Made by a program: the position numbers and the translations under genes
Notes under the pieces: model-generated
What the model was told of the DNA's origin: nothing
What the model saw: only the letters and a program-made list of their open reading frames with translations
Databases searched by the model: none
Part shown: positions 55,097 through 64,000 of the stretch, one piece after another
Layout of the letters: every line of letters begins with the position of its first letter
Position numbering within the stretch: position 1 is the first letter of the stretch
From: Xanthomonas sp. Leaf131
Lineage (GTDB): Bacteria; Pseudomonadota; Gammaproteobacteria; Xanthomonadales; Xanthomonadaceae
Reading direction: 5' to 3'
Length of the DNA: 64,000 bases
Assembly: GCF_001423495.1 (NCBI RefSeq)
Contig: NZ_LMOG01000004.1
Coordinates: 148,046 to 212,045, forward strand

Positions 55097-55750
55097 TCAG
55101 CTGCGACGGGTGGATGGACGCTTGCTGCGTTTCTTGCCAGGCGCCACGGGTGCGGGATCCTCGCTGGCCAACGCGCCCCCGTTGTGCAGTTGCTCCAGCC
55201 ACGACAGCGCATCGACATAGCCGAGAAAGTGCTGCAGATAACCCGGCGAGCAGTCGCGCATCAGGCTGATGCAGCGATGCACCAGCACGCTGGAATTGAG
55301 CGGGCCGGCATCCTTGGGTGCCTCCTGCAGCGACTGGCGTACCTGACTGGCGGTGCGCACCGTGGTCCAGGTGCGACGGAAGTCCTCCAGCGCCGGCAGC
55401 TCCGGGAATAGCGTTGCATCGGGGGTCGCGGTCTTTCTGCTGTCAATCTCCATCAACGCCGCATGGCCTGTCATCTGGTCGGCCAATGCGCCCAGCGCGC
55501 TGCGTTGCAACGCAGCTGGAACAACATCGCCAGCTGCATGGCGGCGCGATGCCTTTTTGACTGTTGCCGCATACGCAGCGATCAGGTTGCGCAGCTTTTC
55601 TTCCAGCACCTCGCGCACTGCATCGGCTTGCGTGCCGGCACGCGTTGCCAGCGTTTCCATCAGATGGAAGCGCACCGGATCCAGCTGATCGGCACCTTGG
55701 CTGCGCCAGCGTTCCAGGCGCGCGTGTGCGGATGTCGCCTGCGTGCTCAT
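55097..55750 (-). CDS. DUF2894 protein, last gene of the stator-like operon
   Basis: 217 residues. Soluble, helical and charged, matching DUF2894 (ERWRSQGADQLDPVRFHLME near the start, YVDALSWLEQL near the end), with a lysine/arginine-rich tail. Its start overlaps the OmpA-domain gene by 4 bases. The function is unknown; the conserved neighbourhood implies it works with the stator-like proteins. Confidence 0.72.
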   Translation of the reverse strand: MSTQATSAHARLERWRSQGADQLDPVRFHLMETLATRAGTQADAVREVLEEKLRNLIAAYAATVKKASRRHAAGDVVPAALQRSALGALADQMTGHAALMEIDSRKTATPDATLFPELPALEDFRRTWTTVRTASQVRQSLQEAPKDAGPLNSSVLVHRCISLMRDCSPGYLQHFLGYVDALSWLEQLHNGGALASEDPAPVAPGKKRSKRPSTRRS

Positions 55751-56421
55751 CGCGTGGTTGCGGCCGGGGTTGGCCGTGACGTGGCGGAGGCGCGCGCGGT
55801 GGAAGGACGCGCAATCGGTGCAATCTCCACACGCCGGTTCCTTGCGCGGCGCGTTTCATCGGCATTGGAATCCACCGGCTGTTGCGAGCCGAAGGCAGCA
55901 GCGAAGACCGATGCCGCCGGCACGCCTTCGGCGATCAAGGCACGCGTGACCGTGAGCGCACGCTGTGCAGAGAGCTCCCAGTTGTCGGCGTAGCGGCGAT
56001 TGCCACCCAGCACCGGGCGGTCGTCGGTGAAGCCACTGACCATCAGGATCTCTTCGCGCGCGGCCAGGTACTCCGTCAATGGCGCTGCCAGCGTCTTCAA
56101 CACCTCGCGGCCTTCCGGCTGTAGTTGATCGGAATTGAAGGCGAACAACACATTGCCGCGGATGCCGATACGCCCATCGACCAGGGTCACGCGGCCGGCG
56201 GCCAGCGGTGCGGCCAGGGCCTGCTCCAGGGTCTTGCGGCGTTGCGCTTCGACCTGGCGTTGCTTGACCTCTTCATCCAATCGGCTGGAAAGCTGGAGCT
56301 GCACGCCGATCACCCCGACCAGGATCAGCACGAACGCACCCAGCAACACCGACATCAGGTCGCCGAACGCGGCCCAGATCGGTGTGCCCGATTCGCCGTC
56401 GATGTCGATCTCGTCGCTCAT
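55747..56421 (-). CDS. OmpA/MotB-like protein of the stator-like operon
   Basis: 224 residues. One N-terminal membrane segment (AFGDLMSVLLGAFVLILVGV) with Asp21 at the position of the MotB/ZorB proton-carrying Asp. An OmpA-like peptidoglycan-binding domain (about 75-205) has GFTDDRPVLGG and NWELSAQRALTVTRALIAEG. It overlaps both neighbours by 4 bases. This is the peptidoglycan-anchored half of a proton-driven stator-like unit. Confidence 0.82.
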   Translation of the reverse strand: MSDEIDIDGESGTPIWAAFGDLMSVLLGAFVLILVGVIGVQLQLSSRLDEEVKQRQVEAQRRKTLEQALAAPLAAGRVTLVDGRIGIRGNVLFAFNSDQLQPEGREVLKTLAAPLTEYLAAREEILMVSGFTDDRPVLGGNRRYADNWELSAQRALTVTRALIAEGVPAASVFAAAFGSQQPVDSNADETRRARNRRVEIAPIARPSTARASATSRPTPAATTR

Positions 56422-59090
56422 GCCGCGGTGGCCTGGCTGGCATCGGCATCGCCGGCATCGCTGCGCCCGCGATCGAGCTGGCGCAGTTCTTCGATGATCT
56501 GCTTCTGCGAGAGCATGCTGAGGTCGACCACTTCGCGCGCTTGCGCCACGTAATACGCCAGTTGATCGTCGCTGCGCGCCAGTGAAGCATCGAGTGCGCT
56601 GGCAACGTGTTGCAGGCGCTCGTTGAGCTCACTGGTAGAGCCGCTGAACAACTGCACGGCCATACCGAAGGCTTCGCCCAGGCTGGCCACTTCTACGGCG
56701 CTGCCGCTGACATGTGCAGCCACTGCGCCGAGCTTGCCGGTCTCGCTGCCGATCTGTTCGGTGAGCTGGGTGCCCACGCGTTGCAGCAGATCGGCCGAGG
56801 TGGTGACCAGCGCATCCACCGCTTGGCGTTGTTCGGTGGAGGCGTGATTGACCGCGTTGAGCAAGGTGTCCAGCGTGGCGAGCAGCTTGCTGCGTTCTTC
56901 CAGCATGGCGGTGTCGCGCACCATGCTCTCGGACAGGTTCTGGCGCAGCTCGGCCACCACGTCGGCGGCGGCCTTGGGTGCTTCGGAGGCGATCTGCATC
57001 AGGCGCGACACTTCGGTGATGGTGGCGCTGGCCTGTGCCTGCGCCTGCGTGGACAACTCGCTGGCGGTGCTGGCCAGGGTGTCGCAGATGGTCTGCTGTT
57101 GTTGGGTGACACGCTCGCCGGTGCGTTCCCACTGCGTGCTCAGGTCCGCGCTCATCGCGGTAAAACGCTCGCTCCACAGCGCCAGGCGCTGGGTGTCGCG
57201 GGTTTCCAGTGCGGCCTGCAGGTCGGTATGCGATTGCTGCAAGGTGCCGACCAGGGCAGCGGCATGCGCATCGAAGCTGGCGGTGGCGGCAGCGAGTGCG
57301 TTCTGGTGCTGCGTCGCCAATGCGGCGCTGGCGTCGTGTTGCTGTGCCAGTGCGTCGGTCCATGCGCTGGCCGTCTCGTTGCTGGACTGATCCATGCGCT
57401 TGGACACCGCATCCACCAATGCGCTGGAGCGTGCGTCGAAGGTGCTGGCGAACTGCGTGAGCGTGGTCTGCAATTCCTGCGTGAGCGCGTGATTCGAACG
57501 TTGCTGTTCGGCCACTGCCGCGGTCCACGTGGCGGCTGCAACGGCGGTGCTGGTTTCCAGGCCGCTGCTCAGGCCATCGAGTTGTTGCTGCACGGCCTGC
57601 TGTACGCCGTCCTGCAGCGCGGTGGTCTGCTGCGCAAGTTGCTCAAGCGTGGCGTGCAATTGCGTGCTCAACGCTGCGCTGGTGCGTTGCTGCTCGGCAA
57701 GTACGGTTGTCCAGTTGTCGGCAGTAGCCGCGTTGCTGCGTGCAAACCCGTCATTGAGTGCGCTCAACTGCTGCTGCACCGCCTGCGTCACGCCGTCCTG
57801 CACAGCGATGCTGCGCTGATCGATCTGTTCCAGCGTGTGCTGCAGTTGCTCGGTGAGTGCGTGCTGTGCGCGCTCCTGCGCGGCCAATGCGGTTTGCCAC
57901 TGCTCGGCTGCGCTCTGCGCACCGGCCTGGAAGCCTGCGTTGATGCCGTGCAATTGCTGCTGCACGGCCGTGCCCACGCCCTCCTGCAATGCGGTGGTCT
58001 GCTGGGCGATCTGCTCCAGCGTGGTCTGCAACTGCGCATTGAGCGCGTGCTGCGCGCGTTCCTGTGCGGCCAGAGCCGTGGTCCAGTGCTCGGCCGCTGC
58101 GCTGGCGCTGTGCTGGAAGCCGCTGGTGATGCCATCCAGCTGTTGCTGTACGGCATGCGTGACGCGCTCCTGCAGCGCGGCGGTGTCGCGCGCGATGCTG
58201 GCCATGGTGGCTTCCATCGCCGGCTGCAAGGCAGCTCCTACCGCGCGTGCGCTCTCTGCCACGCCAGCCTGCAGCGATTGCTCCATCGCCGTGGCCAGGC
58301 GCGCATACGCCGCTTCGCTTCTGGCGTGGAACTCGGCCTGCTGTGCGGCCAGGCGTTCATCGGCGGCGATGCTTTGCTGCTCGATGTTGCTCATCAGCGT
58401 TTGCAGGCGATCGATCAGCGTCGGCATCAAGGCGCTTTGCTGCTGCTGCAGCTTGAAGGCTTCGCCACGCTGATGCGCGTCCGAATGCGGATGCAGTTCG
58501 GCGGCGATCTTCAGATCCAGCCGTTGCACGGCCTGCAGCCGCTCGCGCCGACACAGCGCCGACAGCAGCCCCAGCATCGCCGAGGTCGCAACGCCGGCGA
58601 TCGAGGTACCGAACGCAAACGCCAGGCCCTCCACTGGAGCAGCCAGCGAGCCACGGATGGCCTGCAGGTCGGTGGCGCTTTGCAAGGCGAAGCCGGTGCC
58701 CTTGAGCGTGGCCATCATGCCGAGCAGGGTGCCCAGCATGCCCAGCAACACCAGCAGGCCGACCAGATACGGCGTCAGCACCGGTGCGGACAACGCCACG
58801 CGCTCGCCCTTGATGCGCAGGCGCACCGCATTGCGCAGGCTCGGATGCAGACGCTCCAGCCATTCGCCCAACGCCGACGGTGCGGTGGTCAACCCAGTGA
58901 CCGCGTCGTCCAGCGTCGCGCTGGCCTGGCGATAGCGGTACAGCTCCACCGCGCCGGCTACATAACAGGCGCCGATCACCGCTGCGATGCAGGCGCCCAG
59001 CGGATTGGAGCCGAGATAGCCGATGCCGACCCAGCAAACCGCCAACAGGCCGACGAGAAACACACACAGGTGGACAAGAGTTCTGAACAT
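56418..59090 (-). CDS. DUF802 MotA/ExbB-like protein with long coiled tail
   Basis: 890 residues from the ATG at 59090. Four membrane segments lie in the first 170 residues (including LVGLLVLLGMLGTLLGMMA and FGTSIAGVATSAMLGLLSAL, MotA/TolQ/ExbB-like). The following roughly 700 residues are Ala/Gln-rich coiled coil, including four tandem 62-residue repeats. The pattern parallels ZorA of Zorya, whose long cytosolic tail transmits a signal from the membrane motor. No ZorC/ZorD nuclease or helicase is encoded nearby, so an anti-phage role is unproven. Confidence 0.8.
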   Translation of the reverse strand: MFRTLVHLCVFLVGLLAVCWVGIGYLGSNPLGACIAAVIGACYVAGAVELYRYRQASATLDDAVTGLTTAPSALGEWLERLHPSLRNAVRLRIKGERVALSAPVLTPYLVGLLVLLGMLGTLLGMMATLKGTGFALQSATDLQAIRGSLAAPVEGLAFAFGTSIAGVATSAMLGLLSALCRRERLQAVQRLDLKIAAELHPHSDAHQRGEAFKLQQQQSALMPTLIDRLQTLMSNIEQQSIAADERLAAQQAEFHARSEAAYARLATAMEQSLQAGVAESARAVGAALQPAMEATMASIARDTAALQERVTHAVQQQLDGITSGFQHSASAAAEHWTTALAAQERAQHALNAQLQTTLEQIAQQTTALQEGVGTAVQQQLHGINAGFQAGAQSAAEQWQTALAAQERAQHALTEQLQHTLEQIDQRSIAVQDGVTQAVQQQLSALNDGFARSNAATADNWTTVLAEQQRTSAALSTQLHATLEQLAQQTTALQDGVQQAVQQQLDGLSSGLETSTAVAAATWTAAVAEQQRSNHALTQELQTTLTQFASTFDARSSALVDAVSKRMDQSSNETASAWTDALAQQHDASAALATQHQNALAAATASFDAHAAALVGTLQQSHTDLQAALETRDTQRLALWSERFTAMSADLSTQWERTGERVTQQQQTICDTLASTASELSTQAQAQASATITEVSRLMQIASEAPKAAADVVAELRQNLSESMVRDTAMLEERSKLLATLDTLLNAVNHASTEQRQAVDALVTTSADLLQRVGTQLTEQIGSETGKLGAVAAHVSGSAVEVASLGEAFGMAVQLFSGSTSELNERLQHVASALDASLARSDDQLAYYVAQAREVVDLSMLSQKQIIEELRQLDRGRSDAGDADASQATAA
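57432..58176 (-). repeat. Four tandem ~186-base repeats in the DUF802 gene
   Basis: Each unit encodes about 62 residues following the pattern (V/L)Q(D/E)GV...AVQQQL...WTT.LA.Q.R...AL..QL..TLEQ. Four consecutive copies are recognisable, the last one more diverged. They extend the coiled tail. Confidence 0.7.
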
Positions 59091-59100
59091 GAGGTCCCAG

Positions 59101-59856
59101 TTAGCGGGTACGAAGCGCTGCAAGCAGGCCTTCGATCGGGTGAAAACGAACATCCAGCTCGGCGAGCAACACGCTCTGCATGTCTTTGCGAAATATATCC
59201 AGCCAGCCATCGGAGACCGCGTGTGGCGCGGTATCGCCATCGGCTGGCGAATGCGGTGTGTGCGCGGCATCGCGGAGACGTTCGAAATGCGCACCGAGCA
59301 GGCCCGGCACGGTGTTCAACAAGCTTTGCTCGCGCGGGCTCAGGGTCAGCTCCATCACTGCATCCACTTCGGCCAGCCGTGCCATCTCGTTGGACACCAA
59401 TGCCAGCATGTCGCGCAGACGGCCACGCAGATCGCCGGTGGCGGTGCGCATCGCGCGTTGCATGGCGAGGTAGTGCTGCCGGAACGGTGCGTAGTCGAGC
59501 GCCGGCGCATGCGTTGCCGTCGCTGCTGCGGTGTTGGCATCGGCGGCATTGCGTGCATCGGTACGCAACCGCGCGACCAGCGCATCCAGATCGAACACGC
59601 TGCTGGTCGCCAGCCCGCTGCGCACGCGGGCGCAGGCTGCCGCGTCCAGCGTACGTGCGTCGGGCGGTGCATCGATCTCGGGGAGCTTGCCATCCAACGC
59701 CTTGGACACCGCGACCGCGCGCGTCCAGTCGATCCACTGGCTCAGCCGATCGGCCAGCGCGTGGTTGGACTGGGCGACATGGACGTCGCTAAGGCGAGCA
59801 AGCAGGCGAATGAACGCCGGACCCGAGAGGGGCGCCCGTGGAGAAACTTTCGCCAT
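59101..59856 (-). CDS. DUF3348 protein, first gene of the stator-like operon
   Basis: 251 residues from the ATG at 59856. Helical, soluble; LSGPAFIRLLARLSDVHVAQ, SLALSDRLSQWIDW-like region and SPREQSLLNTVPGLLGAHFERL match DUF3348. It is separated from the DUF802 gene by 10 bases. Function unknown; constant companion of the DUF802/OmpA pair. Confidence 0.72.
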   Translation of the reverse strand: MAKVSPRAPLSGPAFIRLLARLSDVHVAQSNHALADRLSQWIDWTRAVAVSKALDGKLPEIDAPPDARTLDAAACARVRSGLATSSVFDLDALVARLRTDARNAADANTAAATATHAPALDYAPFRQHYLAMQRAMRTATGDLRGRLRDMLALVSNEMARLAEVDAVMELTLSPREQSLLNTVPGLLGAHFERLRDAAHTPHSPADGDTAPHAVSDGWLDIFRKDMQSVLLAELDVRFHPIEGLLAALRTR

Positions 59857-60183
59857 TCTTCCGGTCAAAGACCGCGCATTTTACACGGGAATGTGCGCCG
59901 TTCGGCGCTCTGAGAGGGGCTTCGGGCTTGCCCGGGTCGCCAGACCGGGCGGCATTCAGGCGGTTTGGCGTGGACTATGGGCAGGTCGGTAGTGCCGGCC
60001 CCGTCTGTAAACGCCGCGCCAACCGCGCAATTGCCGGCTGGCCCGACCGAGCGATGCGTGCGTCCGGGACCAGTTCGCTAACCAATTCAGCTTCAAACCC
60101 ACCGTCTTGCGGCCGACGCTGTTTTGTAAAGTGAACGCGTATAAGCTGCGGGCCGGGGACGACTCCCCAACGAGGTAGCCGCA
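59857..60183. other. Divergent intergenic region
   Basis: About 325 bases between the stator-like operon and the next plus-strand gene. It must contain promoters for both directions; no gene or clear regulatory motif was found. Confidence 0.4.
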
Positions 60184-60396
60184 ATGGATCGCTCCGACAT
60201 GCAGGTGTCCGATCTCATGGTCCTGGAGTTGCAAGGGTTCCACGATGCCTACGGCAGTGGGCCTGACTTCTGGGACGCTTATCAACGCATCATGACCATT
60301 GCCGCGCAAGCCGGCGGCGACGTGATCAAGCTGGCCAACGAAATGGCCTCACTGGCGCAAGGGCTTGGCGCGACCAAGCGTGCGCAGCTGCTGTAA
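60184..60396 (+). CDS. Small hypothetical protein
   Basis: 70 residues; GAGGTAG lies 7 bases before the ATG. Helical, with LQGFHDAYGSGPDFWDAYQR and LANEMASLAQGLGATKRAQ. No family recognised. Confidence 0.5.
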   Translation: MDRSDMQVSDLMVLELQGFHDAYGSGPDFWDAYQRIMTIAAQAGGDVIKLANEMASLAQGLGATKRAQLL

Positions 60397-60583
60397 CTGC
60401 CGATCCGCTTGCAGTCCGACGATGCCGCCTGGCCTGCCAGGCGCCGGCCAATGTCGCATAAGACAATGGCTGGCGCTGTATTTTTTTTCGCGCTTGCTGC
60501 GGTGTCTACACGCAGCGCGAGATCAATCACTTCAGCAGCAGCGCAGCATCACCGTGGGTGTGCTGCCCCTGCCGATGCGCCGC

Positions 60584-60841
60584 TTATTCTGCGTCGGTTG
60601 TTTCGGTTGTTTCGGTCGCGTCGGTTGTCTCCGCAGCGGGCTTGGCGACGACCGCTGCAGCCGGTGCTGCATCGGGGGCGCCACGCTTCTTTTCGCGACG
60701 CAGCGGCGTGTCGCCCAGACGCTCGATCGCGCCACCGGACTGCTGGAACGCTTCCAGATCGGCGGCCAGGCGCTGCTCTGACAAGCGCGGTTTGCCTGGC
60801 TGGTTGCTCACGGTCATCGACTGGCGGCGGGAATTATTCAT
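60584..60841 (-). CDS. Small hypothetical protein with low-complexity tail
   Basis: 85 residues. The middle contains a run LAADLEAFQQSGGAIERLGDT; the C-terminus is an Ala/Thr/Glu repeat (ETTDATETTETTDAE). It is followed by no recognisable terminator. Upstream of it on the same strand is the cysteine-cluster gene, 9 bases away, so they may form an operon. Confidence 0.45.
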   Translation of the reverse strand: MNNSRRQSMTVSNQPGKPRLSEQRLAADLEAFQQSGGAIERLGDTPLRREKKRGAPDAAPAAAVVAKPAAETTDATETTETTDAE

Positions 60842-60850
60842 CGCAAATCC

Positions 60851-61213
60851 TCATGCGTTGTAAAGCGTCAAGGGAATGCCCCGGCGGCGCTGATCGTCGT
60901 AGGTGGCACGCACGTCGCGGCAATACGGGCCGGACATGACGAAGCGGCGGCAGATGGCCGGCCGCGTGTCGTAGATCGAGCAACACATGCGCGCGGAGTC
61001 GATGGCCACGCACCAACCTTCCTCGTCACGCGCCATCACGTGCCAGCCTTGCGGCGTCACGGTGGTCAGATGATCTGGGATGCGGTCGGATGAGTCGACC
61101 ATGACGGTGAGCCGGCAACAGACGGCGTCGCAGCGTTCGCAGAGATTCTTGATGGAGAAGGCCAGATAGTGGTGAAGGCGACACCGGGCTCCGGCCGCCT
61201 CTGCACCATACAC
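60851..61213 (-). CDS. YkgJ-family cysteine-cluster protein
   Basis: 120 residues from the GTG at 61213; no ATG is available close to the conserved part and no good ribosome binding site was found, so the true start is uncertain. Cysteine motif LCERCDAVCCRLTV, then EEGWCVAIDSARMCCSIYDTRPAICRRF are the YkgJ (CxCxxCC-type) zinc or iron-sulfur cluster signature. Role unknown. Confidence 0.6.
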   Translation of the reverse strand: MYGAEAAGARCRLHHYLAFSIKNLCERCDAVCCRLTVMVDSSDRIPDHLTTVTPQGWHVMARDEEGWCVAIDSARMCCSIYDTRPAICRRFVMSGPYCRDVRATYDDQRRRGIPLTLYNA

Positions 61214-61283
61214 CCTGTGCGTGCCAGGGTGTGAACCGCGCCCCCGGATCCGCTTTGCACGGCTTGGCGGCTGCGCCGAGTGA

Positions 61284-61580
<297 letters not shown>

Positions 61581-61659
61581 TCCGCGTGTGAGGTGGTTGC
61601 CAAGGACAAACGGCGCGGTCTTTCGACTGCGCTGTTTGTGTGTGCATGTTCGCCAGCCG

Positions 61660-62823
61660 TTACGGCGTCAACACCACCTTGCGGCAATCGTCCTGCTTCT
61701 TGTCGAAGAGTTCGTAGCCACGCGCTGCATCGGCCAATGGCATGCGGTGCGAAATGATCGCACTCGGCTTGAGTTCGCCCTTGCCGATCTGCTCCAACAA
61801 ATACGGCATGTGTTTTTGCACGTGGGTCTGGCCCATCTTGAAACTCAGCCCCTTGTCGAACGCATCGCCAAACAGAAACGCGTGGATGAAACCGGCATAC
61901 ACGCCCGGCACGCTGACCACGCCGCAGCGACGCGTCGCCGCAATGCACTGCCGGATCGCCACGCCGCTGCTGCCTTCCAGCTTCAAGGTGGTCAGGGCGG
62001 TTTCGATCGCGCTGCCTTCGGCCTCGAATCCCACCGCTTCGATGCTGACATCCACGCCGCGGCCGTCGGTCTGCGACACGATCACATCGGCCGGGTCGTC
62101 GATCTCGGCGAAGTTGATCGGAATGACGCCGTACGCCTTGGAGGCGAAATCGAGCCGATACGCGTGGCGGTCGACCATGAAGATGCGGTCGGCACCGAGC
62201 ATGCGGCAGCACGCTGCGGCCATCAGGCCGACTGGGCCGGCGCCGAAGATGGCCACGGTGGACCCTTGTTTGACGCCTGCATCGATCACGGCCTGATAGC
62301 CGGTCGGCAAGATGTCGGACAGGAACAACACCTGTTCGTCATGCAGCACGTCGGGTACCACCAGCGGCCCGACATTGGCTTTGGGCACGCGCACGAATTC
62401 GGCTTGGCCGCCGGATAGTCCACCGTACAAATGACTGAAGCCGAACAGGGCCGCAGGCGGGCGCATGTCCTTGTTGTTCAGTGCCGCGCCCTTGCCGGTG
62501 TTGGTGGTTTCGCATGCAGAGAATTCCTGCAACACGCAGTGGAAGCAGCGCCCGCATGCCACGACGAACGGAATCACCACACGGTCGCCCGGCTTTACTG
62601 CCGTGACATCCGGTCCCACGTCTTCGACGATGCCCATGAATTCGTGACCCAGAATATCGCCCTGGCGCAGATCCGGAATCTTGCCGCGATACAGATGCAG
62701 ATCGGAACCGCAGATGGCAGTGGCGGTCACGCGCAGGATGAGATCGTCGCGTTCGACGAGCACCGGGTCGGGCACGGTTTCGACCCGCACATCGCGTGAG
62801 CCGTGGTAGTTGAGTGCAAGCAT
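61660..62823 (-). CDS. Zinc-dependent alcohol/formaldehyde-type dehydrogenase
   Basis: 387 residues from the ATG at 62823 (GGAGAC upstream). Catalytic zinc site in [19 protein letters not shown] and [12 protein letters not shown]; structural-zinc region [16 protein letters not shown] lacks the regular four-Cys spacing and may bind metal incompletely. Nucleotide-binding fold around [19 protein letters not shown]. This is the glutathione-independent formaldehyde-dehydrogenase-like clade of MDR enzymes; exact substrate unknown. Confidence 0.83.
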   Translation of the reverse strand: MLALNYHGSRDVRVETVPDPVLVERDDLILRVTATAICGSDLHLYRGKIPDLRQGDILGHEFMGIVEDVGPDVTAVKPGDRVVIPFVVACGRCFHCVLQEFSACETTNTGKGAALNNKDMRPPAALFGFSHLYGGLSGGQAEFVRVPKANVGPLVVPDVLHDEQVLFLSDILPTGYQAVIDAGVKQGSTVAIFGAGPVGLMAAACCRMLGADRIFMVDRHAYRLDFASKAYGVIPINFAEIDDPADVIVSQTDGRGVDVSIEAVGFEAEGSAIETALTTLKLEGSSGVAIRQCIAATRRCGVVSVPGVYAGFIHAFLFGDAFDKGLSFKMGQTHVQKHMPYLLEQIGKGELKPSAIISHRMPLADAARGYELFDKKQDDCRKVVLTP

Positions 62824-63100
62824 GGGGGTCTCCGAAAGGCCGTCGAGACGCGGCACTGATGCGAGTGTTCGCGTAGCGCCGTTAAGCCGGTCAGCACGGC
62901 ATGTGCGTGTGGTGTGGACGCGTTCGATTGGCGACGCCGCGTTGATGCGCAGGTCACGTCTGGATAACCCGCCGGCTCGCACCCTGCAGCCACTTGCCCG
63001 GTCGCACGCAGCCAATGCGCGCATCGACCGCGCGAACACGGCAACTGACCACCGACATTCAACGATCGGCCTTCAGACGATCAACCAAGGAGTCAAACAG

Positions 63101-63739
63101 ATGGGCATTCTCAAGATGGTGACCGCCGGCGCAGTGGGCTACGTCGCGTACAAGGCCTGGCAGCGTCGTCAGGACCAGGCCGGCGACACCAATGCCGACC
63201 GGGACATTCAACAAAGCACGCTTCGACAGGGCACGCTGAGTGCACCCGCCGCCAACGGTGCTATACCACCGCATGGCGACCCGCTGCGAAATGCTGCCAG
63301 CAACGGCAGCGATCGCAAGCCGGCACTCGGCGCGCTGGTGGTGTTCAACGAGCAGGAACGCACGCTCGCGCAATTGGCGGTCACCAAAGGCCTGGAAGGC
63401 GAAGCGCTGCAGTTCGCACGCAAGATGGATGAAGCGCATAGCGCTGCGTTGACCGACCTCAGCCGATTCGAGCCGGATCGCAACTCCACGCTGGCGCAGG
63501 CTGCAACGGCACGTGCGGACGGTACGCGCACGCGTCTGCAAGGGTTGAATGGCAAGGAATTCGAGACGCAGTATCTGCAGGCCAGCGTGACCAGTCACGA
63601 ACAGGCGTTGGCCTTGCTGGACACACAGTTGATCAGCGAACCGGGTTCGAGCGATCTTGGCAAAGAGCTGCAACGTGCCCGCGAAACCATTGCCGCGCAT
63701 CTCGAGCATGCCAAGACGCTGAGTGCGAAGTCCAAGTAA
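63101..63739 (+). CDS. DUF4142 domain protein
   Basis: 212 residues from the ATG at 63101 with AAGGAG 7 bases upstream. An N-terminal hydrophobic start (ILKMVTAGAVGYVAYKAW) and the DUF4142 helical domain (EQERTLAQLAVTKGLEGEALQFARKM and SVTSHEQALALLDTQL). DUF4142 proteins are periplasmic/envelope proteins of unknown role. A terminator follows at 63769. Confidence 0.78.
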   Translation: MGILKMVTAGAVGYVAYKAWQRRQDQAGDTNADRDIQQSTLRQGTLSAPAANGAIPPHGDPLRNAASNGSDRKPALGALVVFNEQERTLAQLAVTKGLEGEALQFARKMDEAHSAALTDLSRFEPDRNSTLAQAATARADGTRTRLQGLNGKEFETQYLQASVTSHEQALALLDTQLISEPGSSDLGKELQRARETIAAHLEHAKTLSAKSK

Positions 63740-63768
63740 TTGAACTGACGTATCCAGGCGTCTGATAA

Positions 63769-63796
63769 AAAACAGGCAGCGCGAGCTGCCTGTTTT
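63769..63796. terminator. Bidirectional hairpin terminator
   Basis: AAAACAGGCAGC (63769-63780) pairs perfectly with 63785-63796 around the 4-base loop GCGA. It ends the DUF4142 gene and, in reverse, the interrupted gene at 63812. Confidence 0.85.
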
Positions 63797-63811
63797 CGTT
63801 GCTGTCGATGA

Positions 63812-63877
63812 TCATGATTCACGCGCGCGATAGCGACGCAGTGCCTCATCGCAGATGTCCGCCAACCCACCGGCTAG
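63812..63877 (-). pseudogene. C-terminal stub of a gene interrupted by the IS
   Basis: The minus strand reads GGLADICDEALRRYRARES then a stop at 63812-63814, adjacent to a terminator, as expected for a real gene end. Its upstream part is cut off by the insertion element beginning at about 63878. Family not identified from so short a tail. Confidence 0.5.
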
Positions 63878-64000
63878 GGAAACTCTGAACAACGCACCAC
63901 AGATACGCGACACTACCCGCCTCATGTTGAGGAGTGATCCATGCAACTGACGTTCGGTGACGCTGAGGGCCTGGGTAAACGCAAGCAGACTCGCCAGATC
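63878..64000. mobile_element. Left end of an IS5-family insertion sequence (incomplete in window)
   Basis: CTAG at 63874-63877 fits an IS5-type YTAR target. The following GGAAACTCTGAACAACGC looks like a terminal repeat start and leads to a transposase ATG 63 bases in. The rest lies outside the window. Confidence 0.6.
63941..64000 (+). CDS. IS5-family transposase, N-terminus only
   Basis: The first 20 residues, starting MQLTFGDAEGLGKRKQTR, match the N-terminus of Xanthomonas IS5-group transposases. GAGGAGT lies 8 bases upstream. The gene runs off the window. Confidence 0.75.
   Translation, partial: MQLTFGDAEGLGKRKQTRQI

Noticed and set aside
56607..59792. Very long antisense open frame opposite the DUF802 gene
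   Set aside because: Low-complexity Cys/Gly/Arg-rich translation mirrors the coiled-coil gene and shows no domain; the minus-strand gene has membrane segments and operon overlaps.
55097..59856. Zorya anti-phage system
   Set aside because: Only ZorA/ZorB-like proteins are present. No ZorC, ZorD or ZorE homologue is near, and the partner genes are DUF3348 and DUF2894.

Overview
The window looks like a high-GC gammaproteobacterial chromosome, most likely Xanthomonas or a close relative in the Lysobacteraceae. The reasons are the gene content of 23-64 kb (a DUF3348/DUF802/OmpA/DUF2894 block, GlxA-type regulators, a copper cluster with paired DUF2946 proteins), REP-like palindromes, and an IS5-family element whose transposase N-terminus resembles Xanthomonas copies. 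No rRNA and no complete tRNA gene is present; taxonomy is inferred from these features only.

1-1.95 kb is the right edge of a genomic island. It carries a toxin-antitoxin-chaperone (TAC) operon of MqsR toxin, MqsA-like antitoxin with a C-terminal extension, and SecB-like chaperone. It ends at a 47-base 3' half of a CAU-anticodon tRNA, the usual scar of tRNA-targeted integration.

1949-22551 is a complete 20.6-kb Tn7-like transposon. Its 24-base ends match at 22 positions, it is flanked by a 5-bp duplication CTGCG, and internal CATAAGTTG repeats look like transposase-binding sites. It has a TnsA-TnsB fusion, a TnsC ATPase and a TniQ targeting protein as one minus-strand operon with 4-base overlaps. 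It lies 27 bp past the tRNA fragment, which suggests TniQ-guided insertion beside a tRNA gene. Cargo is defence-like: a 2004-residue STAND NTPase with a Cap4/DUF4297-like nuclease domain, an ABC-three-component operon (Mrr-like nuclease effector, middle component, ABC ATPase), a DUF3800 protein plus a broken DUF3800 copy, an unidentified 544-555-residue protein with a C-terminal membrane segment, and two small proteins next to the transposition operon. No cas genes or CRISPR array were seen.

22.6-38.5 kb holds a Phd-VapC pair, a divergent TetR/MFS pair with palindromic operators, DJ-1/PfpI and GlxA-type proteins, an acyltransferase, a copper-related region (DUF2946, TonB receptor, second DUF2946, SCO1 and PCuAC lipoproteins), and a ParD-like protein overlapping a second-type methionine aminopeptidase.

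38.5-64 kb is ordinary chromosome: ClC channel with a SulP remnant, secreted nuclease, a porin/phosphate-binding-like/chemoreceptor cluster, RidA with divergent LysR, M14 peptidase, three-gene ABC exporter, a MotAB/ZorAB-like stator operon with 62-residue tandem repeats, small proteins, a zinc alcohol dehydrogenase and DUF4142. The window ends inside an IS5-family element next to the C-terminal stub of an interrupted gene.
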